From Planomonospora sp. ID67723 (GTDB lineage Bacteria; Actinomycetota; Actinomycetes; Streptosporangiales; Streptosporangiaceae), in NCBI RefSeq assembly GCF_015711605.1, contig NZ_JABTEZ010000001.1, forward strand, positions 1,578,001-1,642,000: DNA of 64,000 bases, read 5' to 3'. This document shows positions 42,940 to 50,968 of this stretch, one piece after another. The translations under genes and the position numbers were made by a program. Below the pieces are notes generated by a model. The model was given only the letters and a program-made list of their open reading frames with translations, was not told where the DNA came from and searched no databases. Each line of letters begins with the position of its first letter. The first letter of the stretch is position 1.

Positions 42940-42979
42940 AACAGAAGGCCAGGGGTTCGATTCCCCTCGTCGGCTCGCA
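42940..42979. repeat. att site copy D
   Basis: 40 bases AACAGAAGGCCAGGGGTTCG and so on through CTCGCA match the tRNA 3' end with one mismatch. It is the outermost junction; chromosome-type genes follow. Confidence 0.82.
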
Positions 42980-42985
42980 ATGGGA

Positions 42986-43021
42986 AAGGCCCCTGATCAG
43001 GAGATACGCCATCGGGGGCCT
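42986..43021. terminator. Terminator copy after att D
   Basis: Same hairpin with one substitution in the right arm (TCGGGGGCCT). Confidence 0.65.
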
Positions 43022-43126
43022 GCTGCCTGTCCGGACAATCCTGAGATCTTGCTAACAGCGGCCACGGGAAGCGGTCGTGTACACCGCCAGCGGTGATCAC
43101 GCCTCCCGCTGTTACCGTCCTCGCTC

Positions 43127-43905
43127 GTGATCGTGCGTACGGCTGTCGCCCAGATTCCCGTCTCCTGGAATGTCCGGGAGAATCTCACCGAGATCACCCG
43201 GGTGGTGAAGGCCTGCGCGGATGACGACCTGGTCGTGCTTCCAGAAGGAGCGCTGTCCGGATACGGCACCGACCTGTCTCCGCTCGCGGATCTGGATCCG
43301 GGCGAACTGGACAGGGCCATGACTGAGTTGGCCGAGCTGGCTGTACGCGGTGCCGTGCACGTGGTCTGCGGCTCTCTGATGTTCGACGCCGACCGGTGGT
43401 GGAACGCCGCGATCCTCTTCGATCCCGGGGGTGGGCGGAGCTTCTATCGGAAGATCAACCTGGCGATGAACGAACGGGGCGTGCTCGCCGCCGGGTCCGA
43501 GCTTCCTGTGCACCGGCTCGCCCTGCCGGGAGGAGCGGTCGATATGGGGGTGCAGATCTGCCGGGAGATCCGCTTCCCCGAGCAGTGGGGGCATATGGCT
43601 CGTTCGGGGGCGCGGGTGCTCGCCTACCTGACGAACGCGGCCAACCCTGACGAGCCCCCCGGGGTCTGGCGCAGCCATCTCATCAGCCGGGCGGCGGAGA
43701 ACCAGCGGTGGGTGCTCGCGGCCAACGCCGCCGATCCGATCTCACACTGCCCGACGATGATCGTCGCTCCCCGGGGAGAGGTTCTCGCGGAGGTGGCCGG
43801 GGCGAGTCGGCCGTGCTCCATGCGGTGATCGACACCGACGCCGCTTCCGAGTGGTACCTCGGCCAGCAGCGCCGGGACGTCATCGAGACGCACTACCTGA
43901 GTTAG
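43127..43905 (+). pseudogene. Nitrilase-superfamily (C-N hydrolase) gene with a frameshift
   Basis: The first frame (43127-43828) carries the catalytic triad: Glu in LPEGALSGYG, Lys in FYRKINLAMNE, Cys in VQICREIRFPEQW. It then goes off after GEVLAEVAGA into a short tail. Adding one G in the GGGG run at 43798-43801 restores GESAVLHAVIDTDAASEWYL and GQQRRDVIETHYLS, the proper end. So the gene has a single-base deletion, or the assembly lost a base. TACCGT ends eight bases before GTG. The amide substrate is unknown. Confidence 0.8.
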
Positions 43906-44074
43906 CGAGAGTCTCCTCCACGATGTCCTGCCCGCAGGAGGCCGGCCCGTCGACGACCGCCCGGTACCGGCACGTGTGGTCCAGCACGCGGTACCGGCCG
44001 GACTCGTGAGCCCGAAGTCCGGCCGGCGGCCGCAGGCGATCGGTGACCGCGCGGTGGGCCGTTCCCGATTCGGG

Positions 44075-44446
44075 TCAGCAGCGCTTCCAGCCGTCGTAGT
44101 GCGGCGCCCACACCTTGTACTTGCGGATGAAGCTGCTGAAGGCGTCTCTGCCGTAGGGAACCGTGATGCACGGCCCGTCGTTGTCGGTCGACACGACGAT
44201 CCGGACCCGGTCGGCCCCCGTGCCACCGGAGCAGTTGTACCAGGTGCCGTAGATACGCCGGTGGCTCCAGTTGTGATCGACCGAGATGCCGTCGTAGTAG
44301 TCGCCTCCGGTGCCGCCGTCGCCGCGTCCCGCGCACGGGTTCGGCTCGGCGGCCGCCGCGGACGCGTGGGCGGCGCCGGGAACCGCGAACGCCAGCGCCG
44401 TGGCCAGGCCGAGCAGAGTACGGGTCTTCCTGTGGGACGAACTCAT
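44075..44446 (-). CDS. Small secreted protein
   Basis: 123 residues. Signal peptide (TRTLLGLATALAFAVPGAAH, cleavage near ASA), mature part with four Cys (PNPCAGRGD, WYNCSGG, GPCITVPYG, WKRC). GGAGG precedes the ATG by six bases. There is no known domain; the size and disulfides suggest a stable extracellular protein. The preceding gap 44447-44823 has no gene. Confidence 0.75.
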   Translation of the reverse strand: MSSSHRKTRTLLGLATALAFAVPGAAHASAAAAEPNPCAGRGDGGTGGDYYDGISVDHNWSHRRIYGTWYNCSGGTGADRVRIVVSTDNDGPCITVPYGRDAFSSFIRKYKVWAPHYDGWKRC

Positions 44447-44784
44447 CGATTTCCTCCGCAGACGGGTTTCGTTGAGCGGTACGGCCCTGCATTCCGGAAG
44501 CGGCGTTCCGGCCAGGTCGACGGCCAGGCCGGAGAGCTTCCCACCGCGTTCCTGGCCCTCCGTTTCTCGAAGCGGTTGACCCGGGCCGGTCGCAGGTCCA
44601 GCATCGGCCAGGGCGGTGGCCGAAACCCTGCAGATTTCTCAATCGCCTGATCACAGGCCAGAACGGGCGGTTCGCCTTACGGGGAGTCCCTTGGCAGAAC
44701 GGGTGCGGCACGCCCTCCGGGTCTACCTGACCTGGATCCGGCGGGTTCTGGAGGGGGCGAGCGCCGGCGAGCAGGCGGCCGGCC

Positions 44785-44812
44785 GGGGTGCCTCGCGGGC
44801 ACGAGGCACCCC
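44785..44812. terminator. Hairpin terminator after the F420-type reductase gene
   Basis: A perfect 11-bp stem GGGGTGCCTCG / CGAGGCACCCC with a 6-base loop, 13 bases past the stop codon of the minus-strand gene. Confidence 0.75.
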
Positions 44813-44824
44813 CGGGAGGACCGG

Positions 44825-45403
44825 TCAGGCGCGGGTGAGGGTGAAGGCGATGCCGTCGCCCAGTCCCTGGCCGTAGGCGAGCTGGATGAGCAGCTCGACC
44901 GCCGGCTCGGTGTAGCGGGCGTTGGCCAGCGGGCCCGCGTCCACGGCGTCGAAGCCGAGCTGCGCGCCGAGGTCGAGGACGGTCTTCTTGGCGACCTCGT
45001 CGTCCCCGGCGACCGGCAGGAAGCGGCCGGCGCCGTCCTTGCCCATGTGACCGGCGAAAACGGTGTTGAAGGCCTTCACGACACGGGCGCCCGGCAGGGC
45101 GGCGGCCACCTGCTCGCCGCCGGAGGCGGTGTGGCCGACGGTCAGCGACATGAAGTCGGGGGCCAGCGGGTTGGTGGCGTCGACCACGACCTTGTCCGAG
45201 AGGGCCGCCTTGACCCGCGCGTCCAGCGCTTCGACGGCGGCGAACGGCACCGCCAGGATCACGACGTCGGCCTGGGCGGCCTGCGCGGCCGTACCCTCCG
45301 GGCCGGTGGAGGTGTCGGCGGTGGCGACCTCGTGCCCGATCTCGGTGAGGCGAGAGGCGAGGGCGGAGCCGACGTTGCCGGAACCGAGAATGCTGATCTT
45401 CAT
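44825..45403 (-). CDS. NADPH-dependent F420 reductase-type oxidoreductase
   Basis: 192 residues. Rossmann start KISILGSGNVGSALASRL, ADVVILAVPF, VVDATNPLAPD, VVKAFNTVFAGHM and FLPVAGDDEVAKK are the signatures of the F420-dependent NADP reductase / NPFR family. It may shuttle hydride between F420 and NADP, or act on small substrates. It is divergent from a MarR regulator with three operators between, so it is very likely the target of that regulator. Confidence 0.85.
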   Translation of the reverse strand: MKISILGSGNVGSALASRLTEIGHEVATADTSTGPEGTAAQAAQADVVILAVPFAAVEALDARVKAALSDKVVVDATNPLAPDFMSLTVGHTASGGEQVAAALPGARVVKAFNTVFAGHMGKDGAGRFLPVAGDDEVAKKTVLDLGAQLGFDAVDAGPLANARYTEPAVELLIQLAYGQGLGDGIAFTLTRA

Positions 45404-45423
45404 GGGGGACACCTTTCCCTTTG

Positions 45424-45441
45424 TGCTTCGAATGTGAAGCA
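45424..45441. promoter_or_regulatory. MarR operator 1
   Basis: TGCTTCGAATGTGAAGCA: arms TGCTTC/GAAGCA; first of three equal 18-base sites between the reductase and marR genes. Confidence 0.8.
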
Positions 45442-45452
45442 CATGGTCGCTT

Positions 45453-45470
45453 TGCTTCGAATTCGAAGCA
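45453..45470. promoter_or_regulatory. MarR operator 2 (perfect palindrome)
   Basis: TGCTTCGAATTCGAAGCA, a perfect 18-bp palindrome. Confidence 0.82.
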
Positions 45471-45486
45471 TGAGTGACTGTACATG

Positions 45487-45504
45487 TGCTTCACATTCGA
45501 AGCA
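45487..45504. promoter_or_regulatory. MarR operator 3
   Basis: TGCTTCACATTCGAAGCA, 20 bases before the marR start. Confidence 0.8.
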
Positions 45505-45523
45505 ACTGGGTATCGTGGGGTCC

Positions 45524-46018
45524 ATGAGCGAACCGCGCTGGCTGAACGAGACCGAACTACGTGCCTGGACCGGGTTCCTGGAGACCTCCGACCTGCTCCA
45601 CCGCATGGTCGAACAGCAGCTTCGCGAGGTCGGCGGGGTCACCACGGTGCAGTACGACATCCTTCACCGGCTCAACGAGAGCCCCGAGAAGCGCCTGTGC
45701 ATGACCGACCTGGCCGACCGCCTCGTCTCCTCCCGCAGCGGCATCACCTACCAGGTCGCCCAACTGGAGAAGGCGGGTCTCCTGCGCCGCGAGGACGCCC
45801 CCGACGACGAACGCCGCGTGCTCGCCGCCATCACCGAGAAGGGACGCCAGGTGCTGGAGAGGACCGCTCCCGGCCACGTCGAGGCGGTCCGCGCAGGTCT
45901 CCTCGACTTCCTGGCCCCCGACCAGGTCGCCCAGCTCGCCGCCATCATGGACGCGACCCGCGCCCACCTGCGCAGCACCGTCCAGCTCCATCCGCCGCGC
46001 AGGGCCCGCTCCCGCTGA
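45524..46018 (+). CDS. MarR-family regulator
   Basis: 164 residues. Winged HTH: TTVQYDILHRLNESPEKRLC, MTDLADRLVSSRSGITYQVA, QLEKAGLLRREDAPDDERRV. It starts at MSEPRWLNETELRAW. It probably represses itself and the divergent oxidoreductase through the three operators. The inducer is unknown. Confidence 0.9.
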   Translation: MSEPRWLNETELRAWTGFLETSDLLHRMVEQQLREVGGVTTVQYDILHRLNESPEKRLCMTDLADRLVSSRSGITYQVAQLEKAGLLRREDAPDDERRVLAAITEKGRQVLERTAPGHVEAVRAGLLDFLAPDQVAQLAAIMDATRAHLRSTVQLHPPRRARSR

Positions 46019-46181
46019 AGACGCCTGCCCGCCCGTCACCCGCCGCGTCCCGCACGGGTACCGGGGCCGGGACACCACGGCCCGCGCCGTGATCGCACGA
46101 ATGGAGGGACCGTCTGTACGGCCTGAGTGAACTGTGCAAACCTGTTCGAACCGGCAAAACGATCTAGGGTGGGTGCGGTGC

Positions 46182-47351
46182 ATGGCGGGAGCGGTATCCG
46201 CTCGATGGGCATCGGCCCAGTGCAGTGATCAGGTCTGGTTCGCGGCCTGCGCGCAACCGGTCGCACCCGGTCTGGAGCTGAGCTGGGCGGATCTGCTCCT
46301 CATCGCCCTGGCGATCGTGCCCGCCGTGTTCTTCGCCCTCTCCGGGCACCGCGGTGGCGGTCCCGCCAGGGTCGGGTGCCTGGGGGTGCTGCTGAGGCTG
46401 GTGACCCTGTGGGCGGGGTCGACGGTGATGGCCTATCCGGCCGGGGTGGTGATGTATCTGGGCACCACGGAGCTGGGACGGCACCCCGAAGCCTGGGCGA
46501 TGACCGCCGTGTCGCCGTTCGCCGCGCTGGCGGTCGCGTGGTGGTTCCAGCCCGTCTTCCCGCCGGTCCGCCTGCCGTACCTGCTGCTGCGGGCCGGACT
46601 GCTGCTGGCCGCCTGCACCGGCGCGGTGCTCGCCGCCGACCGCAGCGGCCTGCCGGTCACGACGGCCGCGGGCATCGGCGCCGGTGCCGCGCTGGCGGCG
46701 ACTCTCGCCTCCGTCGCCGTGTGGTGGGCGGCCGACCGGCTTCCACCGCTGTGGCAGGCGGTGGGGGCGGTGACGCTGCTCGGCGTCTGTATCGGCGCGG
46801 GGGTGACGACCGAGGCCGATGGCATTCTGGTGCTGACTGGTCGTCAGGCCGGCTCCGGCATGGTGTTGTGGGCGGCCTTTCTGCTGGCGGTTCTCCAGGT
46901 GGCCGCGGTCGTTCTGCTCTGCCTGGCCGGCTGGCGGCTCGCCGGCCAGTTGCGCACGGGCACGCTGGGCCGCCGGGCCGCCGATCGCTCCCAGGGCCTG
47001 TGGCCGCCCAGACCGGGTCAGGTCTGGCACGCGGAGGTGCCCTTCCGTGAAGACGGGAGCGAGTCGAAGGACCGGCCGGTCCTGGTGTTGCGCGCCTTCA
47101 GCGACCACGCCGAGGTCTTGAAGATCACGAGCCAGGACAAGACCGGGCATCACGGTCATCTCCATCTTCCCCTGGCGAAGTGGCACAAGGTGCTGGAGAA
47201 GGAGAGCTGGCTGGAGCTGAGGGTGACCCCGCTGGCGTACGGGAACTTCTACAACCTGCGCGGGCTGTGCCGGTACGGCGTGTGGCGGGAGGTCCGGAGA
47301 CGGGATTTCTCGCCCGGTAAGCGGTCGGCCGGCACCGGACGAAGGCGGTGA
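46182..47351 (+). CDS. Polytopic membrane protein fused to a PemK/MazF-like domain
   Basis: 389 residues. The N-terminal two thirds has about seven hydrophobic segments (first at roughly residues 32-53). The last 110 residues begin WPPRPGQVWHAEVPFREDG and continue SKDRPVLVLRAFSDHAEVLK, ITSQDKTGHHGH, a conserved RPVLVL strand and SWLELRVTPLAYG. This is the pattern of PemK/MazF-like endoribonuclease folds. TAGGGT is 11 bases before the ATG. No antitoxin gene is next to it. A membrane-tethered RNase or a non-toxic sensor use of the fold are both possible. Confidence 0.7.
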   Translation: MAGAVSARWASAQCSDQVWFAACAQPVAPGLELSWADLLLIALAIVPAVFFALSGHRGGGPARVGCLGVLLRLVTLWAGSTVMAYPAGVVMYLGTTELGRHPEAWAMTAVSPFAALAVAWWFQPVFPPVRLPYLLLRAGLLLAACTGAVLAADRSGLPVTTAAGIGAGAALAATLASVAVWWAADRLPPLWQAVGAVTLLGVCIGAGVTTEADGILVLTGRQAGSGMVLWAAFLLAVLQVAAVVLLCLAGWRLAGQLRTGTLGRRAADRSQGLWPPRPGQVWHAEVPFREDGSESKDRPVLVLRAFSDHAEVLKITSQDKTGHHGHLHLPLAKWHKVLEKESWLELRVTPLAYGNFYNLRGLCRYGVWREVRRRDFSPGKRSAGTGRRR

Positions 47352-47755
47352 CCGGCTTGCCGTGCTCGGGCCGCCGGACGAGCTGATCGGCCGGATTCCG
47401 GCCCGGTCCCGGAACCTCGTGGCCCGGGCGGTCCGTCGATCCGAGATCCGCATCGCCGGCACCGGCCTGGCCGCTCATCCGACCGGGGCGACGCGGACGG
47501 TCCGGCCGCCCGCAAGGTTCGTACGGCTCGGCGGCCGAACACGTCGTGCAGGGCCTCGGCGAACTCGGCCTGGGGCGACCGGCCCGGAACCCCGGGCACG
47601 GGGCAAATCGCGCGAACCAATTGTTTTCCACCAAGTACCGCAACCTCAGCGTGAATGCGGGAGAGGCAACAAGCCGGATCGGCCACACACGGGCGGTTCT
47701 TCGTCACATACTGAAGCACAGTGGAAGCGGAAAGTAGTCGACGGAGGAGGCGGCG

Positions 47756-49663
47756 GTGACGCGAACGATCCTCCATCGCGTCGGTGCGGGGGCCGGCGGC
47801 GGTGTGACGGTGGAGGTGGTCGCCCGGCCCGTCACCGACGTGAGCGTGATCGTCCCGGTTCACAACTGCCGTCCCTACCTGGACCGGTGCCTGACCTCCC
47901 TGCTGATCCAGCGGGTGGGGAAGGAGATCGTCGTCGTGGACGACGGCTCCACCGACGGCAGCTCGGAGCTGGCCGACCTCTACGCGGCCCGGCATCCCGG
48001 CGTCTTCCGCGTCGTCCACCAGGAGGCCTCCGGCGGCGCGGGCCGGCCGCGCAACGTCGGGCTCTCCCTGGCCAGGGGCAGATACGTGTTCTTCTGCGAC
48101 GCGGACGACTACCTCGGTCCCGAGGCGCTGGAGCGCATGCTCGCGATGGCGGACCGCAACGACTCCGACATCGTCCTGGGAAAGGTCGTCGGCCACGGGC
48201 GCAAGGCGCCGGTCTCGATGTTCCAGGAGAGCGCCGAGCGGGTCGAGCTGGAGGAGAGCACGGTCTACAACAGCCTGACCTGCTTCAAGCTGTTTCGCAG
48301 GGAGATGCTGGAACGGCACCGCATCCGCTTCGACGAGAACCTCGCGGTCGGCGAGGACATCGTCTTCACCACCCACGCCTACTGCCACGCCGGTGTGATC
48401 TCGGTGGTCGCCGACTACGACTGCTACCACCTGGTCGACAGGCCCGACGGGACCAGCATCATGCAGCGCCAGGGGAGCCGTGACCCGGTCTCCTGGATCC
48501 GGATGATCAAAAAGCCGATCGAGCTGATGGTCGGTCACATACGGCCCGGCCCGCTCCGCGACCACCTGCTCCGCCGCCACTTCCGGCTGGACGCCTTCAC
48601 CAACCTCGGCAGGCCCTTCCTCGACGCCGGAGAGGTCGAGCGCAAGGAGATCGCGGCCGAGGTGGCCGACATGTGCGAGCGCTGGATGACCGACGGGGTG
48701 CGCGAGCGGCTCAGCCCGGTGGACCGGGGCCGGATCGCCGCGCTGGAGGACATCGACCGCCTGGTACGGCTGGCCCACATCGAGCTGGCCGTGGTGCGCC
48801 GCGAGCTCACCGGGCTGCGCTGGGACGAGGGCGACACCGGTCTGGTCGTCTCCGGCCGGGTCGCGCTGGACGCCATGGAGTCGCGCGGCCGTCCCGAACT
48901 GGTCGCCGGCGGCGTCTCGCTGGTGCTGCGCCTCCGGCAGGCGGGTGACGGGCCGGTCACCGGGATCACCGAGGTCACGGTGCCCGCCGCCGGGGACGGC
49001 GACGAGTTCACCGCGACCGTCGACGTCGCCGCGCTGCCTTCGGGGGTCTGGGACGTCCACGTGGCCGTCACCTGCGAGGGAGTCGTCCGGACGGCGCGGC
49101 TCGGCGCCGACCGCGACCAGCGGATCGCCCGCCCCGCGCCCCGGATGGTCGGCGGGGCGGTCGCCCTGCCGTACTTCACCCGGCCCTACGGCAATCTCAG
49201 CATCGACGTCGGCGGGCACGTGGTCAGTCCGCCCGGCATCGTGCGGCTGACGGGCGCACGCTGGGGCGCCGGGCACCGGCTGGTCCTCGACGGGGAGATC
49301 ACGATGGGTGCGCTCACCCCGGACCGCCGGGCCGTGCGGCGGCTGGTCTGGCGGGAGCGGAGCTCGGGGTTCGAGCGATCCGTGCCGGTCACGGCGACGG
49401 CGGGCGGGGCGTTCACGGCCCGGCACGCGGCGGGCCGGTTGAGGCCCGGCACCTGGGACGCCTATCTGGAGCTGGACCTCGGCGGACCGCCGGCGCGGTT
49501 CCGGGTCGAGGCGGAGACGGAGTCGGTCGCGCCGCCGCTGACCTGGTTGCGCGGGGTGTCCCGGCGGACCGTCAAACCGTACGTCACGGCGGGGAAGGGC
49601 CGGCTCAGCCTCCTGGTGCGCGTCGCCACCGTGCGCGGGTTCCTCCGGCGGTTCCTTCGCTGA
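47756..49663 (+). CDS. Family 2 glycosyltransferase with C-terminal accessory domains
   Basis: 635 residues. GT2 domain at about 27-250: VSVIVPVHNCRPYLDRCLTS, VDDGSTDGSS, SGGAGRPRNVGLSLARGRYV, FFCDADDYL (DxD). The C-terminal part has beta-rich modules of the kind found in teichoic-acid or cell-wall-polymer glycosyltransferases (GLVVSGRVALDAMESRGRPE, LVLDGEITMGAL). GTG follows GGAGG. No membrane anchor. It probably makes a cell-surface glycan. The 400 bases upstream (47352-47755) hold no gene. Confidence 0.85.
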   Translation: MTRTILHRVGAGAGGGVTVEVVARPVTDVSVIVPVHNCRPYLDRCLTSLLIQRVGKEIVVVDDGSTDGSSELADLYAARHPGVFRVVHQEASGGAGRPRNVGLSLARGRYVFFCDADDYLGPEALERMLAMADRNDSDIVLGKVVGHGRKAPVSMFQESAERVELEESTVYNSLTCFKLFRREMLERHRIRFDENLAVGEDIVFTTHAYCHAGVISVVADYDCYHLVDRPDGTSIMQRQGSRDPVSWIRMIKKPIELMVGHIRPGPLRDHLLRRHFRLDAFTNLGRPFLDAGEVERKEIAAEVADMCERWMTDGVRERLSPVDRGRIAALEDIDRLVRLAHIELAVVRRELTGLRWDEGDTGLVVSGRVALDAMESRGRPELVAGGVSLVLRLRQAGDGPVTGITEVTVPAAGDGDEFTATVDVAALPSGVWDVHVAVTCEGVVRTARLGADRDQRIARPAPRMVGGAVALPYFTRPYGNLSIDVGGHVVSPPGIVRLTGARWGAGHRLVLDGEITMGALTPDRRAVRRLVWRERSSGFERSVPVTATAGGAFTARHAAGRLRPGTWDAYLELDLGGPPARFRVEAETESVAPPLTWLRGVSRRTVKPYVTAGKGRLSLLVRVATVRGFLRRFLR

Positions 49664-49746
49664 TCCCTTCCCGTGCGGATCTCCCGCGGAGCCCCGGTGG
49701 ATCTTCTCCGGGTCTTCCGCAGAGCGAAGCCTTCGCTAATGCCTCT

Positions 49747-49761
49747 TTGTTGCAATAACAA
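49747..49761. promoter_or_regulatory. Candidate Fur-family (Nur-like) operator
   Basis: TTGTTGCAATAACAA has perfect 5-base arms and contains TTGCAA, the half-site of the Streptomyces nickel regulator Nur. It lies about 48 bases before cbiM in a short AT-rich stretch. I saw no cobalamin riboswitch core in this region. Confidence 0.45.
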
Positions 49762-49808
49762 GCCGATGGCTTAAAGTGGGGGTCAAACCCGCGCTCCGGA
49801 GGCTTGCC

Positions 49809-50822
49809 GTGCACGTTCCCGATGGCTTTTTCAACGTGGCCGTCTCGGTCTCCGCGGGGGCCGTCGCCGCCGCCGGAACCGCGGTCTGCCTGCGCGGAGC
49901 CCGCCGCGAGCTCGACGACCGCACCGCTCCCATGGCGGGACTGGTCGCGGCCTTCATCTTCGCGGTCCAGATGCTCAACTTCCCGGTGGCCGCGGGGACG
50001 AGCGGCCACCTCCTCGGCGGGGCGCTCGCCGCGATCCTCGTCGGACCGTATACGGCGGTGTTGTGCATGGCCGTGGTCCTGCTCGTGCAGGGCTTCTTCT
50101 TCGCCGACGGGGGCCTGACGGCGCTGGGCGTCAACATCACGCTCATGGGCATCGTCACCGTCCTGACCGGCTGGGGTGTCTTCCGCCTGATCACCCAGAG
50201 CGCGCACGGCCGCGCCGCGGTCACCGCGGCGTCGTTCGCCGCCGCGCTGGTCTCGGTGCCCGCCTCGGCGCTGGTGTTCACGCTGCTGTTCTGGGTCGGC
50301 GGGACGGCGCCCATCGAGATCGGCACGGTCGCCGCCGCCATGGGCGGCGTGCACGTGCTCATCGGCATCGGCGAAGGACTGATCACCGCGGTCACCGTGG
50401 CCACCGTGCTCGCGGCCCGGCCCGACCTGGTGTACGGCGCGCGCGGCCTGGCCGCTCCGCTGGTCCTGCGGGGTGCGGACGGCGACGTCACCGTGACCCC
50501 GGACACCGTGGAGCGCGTCCCGGCGCCGGCGGGGAAGGCGCGCCCGTTCCTGCTGGCGGGGGTCGGCCTCACGCTGGTCCTGGCCGGAGTGGTCTCCTTC
50601 TTCGCCTCCGGCGACCCGGACGGCCTGGAGCGGGTCGCAGAGGACGAGGGCTTCCTCGCCCAGGCCACCGGCCATGCGTTCGGCTCGTGGTCGCTGGCCG
50701 ACTACGGTGACGTGGGCGGGATCCCGGTCGGCGTCGCCGGGGTCGTCGGCGTGGGCATCACGCTGGTCGCCGGCGGAGCCGTGGCCTACGGCGCCCGCCG
50801 CCGCGACCGGGAGGGGGCATGA
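49809..50822 (+). CDS. cbiM: ECF cobalt/nickel transporter, CbiM-CbiN fusion
   Basis: 337 residues. It begins with the invariant MHVPDGF whose N-terminal Met/His bind the metal, followed by the S-component membrane domain (GTSGHLLGGALAAILVGPYT, MGGVHVLIGIGEGLIT). The C-terminal part is CbiN-like: FFASGDPDGLERVAEDEGFL, between two membrane helices. GGAGG is seven bases before GTG. It works with CbiQ and CbiO downstream. Cobalt versus nickel cannot be decided from the sequence. Confidence 0.9.
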   Translation: MHVPDGFFNVAVSVSAGAVAAAGTAVCLRGARRELDDRTAPMAGLVAAFIFAVQMLNFPVAAGTSGHLLGGALAAILVGPYTAVLCMAVVLLVQGFFFADGGLTALGVNITLMGIVTVLTGWGVFRLITQSAHGRAAVTAASFAAALVSVPASALVFTLLFWVGGTAPIEIGTVAAAMGGVHVLIGIGEGLITAVTVATVLAARPDLVYGARGLAAPLVLRGADGDVTVTPDTVERVPAPAGKARPFLLAGVGLTLVLAGVVSFFASGDPDGLERVAEDEGFLAQATGHAFGSWSLADYGDVGGIPVGVAGVVGVGITLVAGGAVAYGARRRDREGA

Positions 50823-50968
50823 CGCCGTGACGTCGCCGGGCAGGGGCGGCGCCGGGCAGGGGCGGCACGAGAGCGGCGCCGTACGGAACGTGCGGCCGGG
50901 ACGGCGCCGGGGCCCGGAGTCATCCGGGCGGGCCCCGGCGCCGAAGTAGCCGTCGGAGAGGATTTCCA

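Larger units (their letters stand above)
40986..42979. mobile_element. Third remnant element in tRNA-Thr (element 3)
   Basis: The interval between att copies C and D contains a decayed integrase, a DUF2283 gene and a DUF4189 gene. It has no replication or transfer functions. Its integrase belongs to a different branch from that of element 1. Confidence 0.55.

Noticed and set aside
40894-43100. Minus-strand frames reading CEPTRGIEPL and similar across the att copies
   Set aside because: They run antisense through the tRNA 3' half and terminator; this peptide is a well-known artefact of translating tRNA genes.
46019-46181. An antitoxin gene upstream of the PemK-like protein
   Set aside because: No frame with start, ribosome binding site and plausible sequence exists in the short gap, nor in the 400 bases downstream.
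47352-47755. Plus-strand frame at 47546 as a small gene
   Set aside because: It has no ribosome binding site, low-complexity composition at the start and no conserved look; the stretch is better seen as a promoter region.
49664-49808. Cobalamin riboswitch before cbiM
   Set aside because: The region is too short and I could not find the conserved B12-box core; a protein operator seems more likely.
50827-50949. 40-codon frame between cbiM and cbiQ as a possible cbiN
   Set aside because: The product is a repetitive Gly/Arg peptide without membrane segments, and a CbiN-like part is already fused to CbiM.
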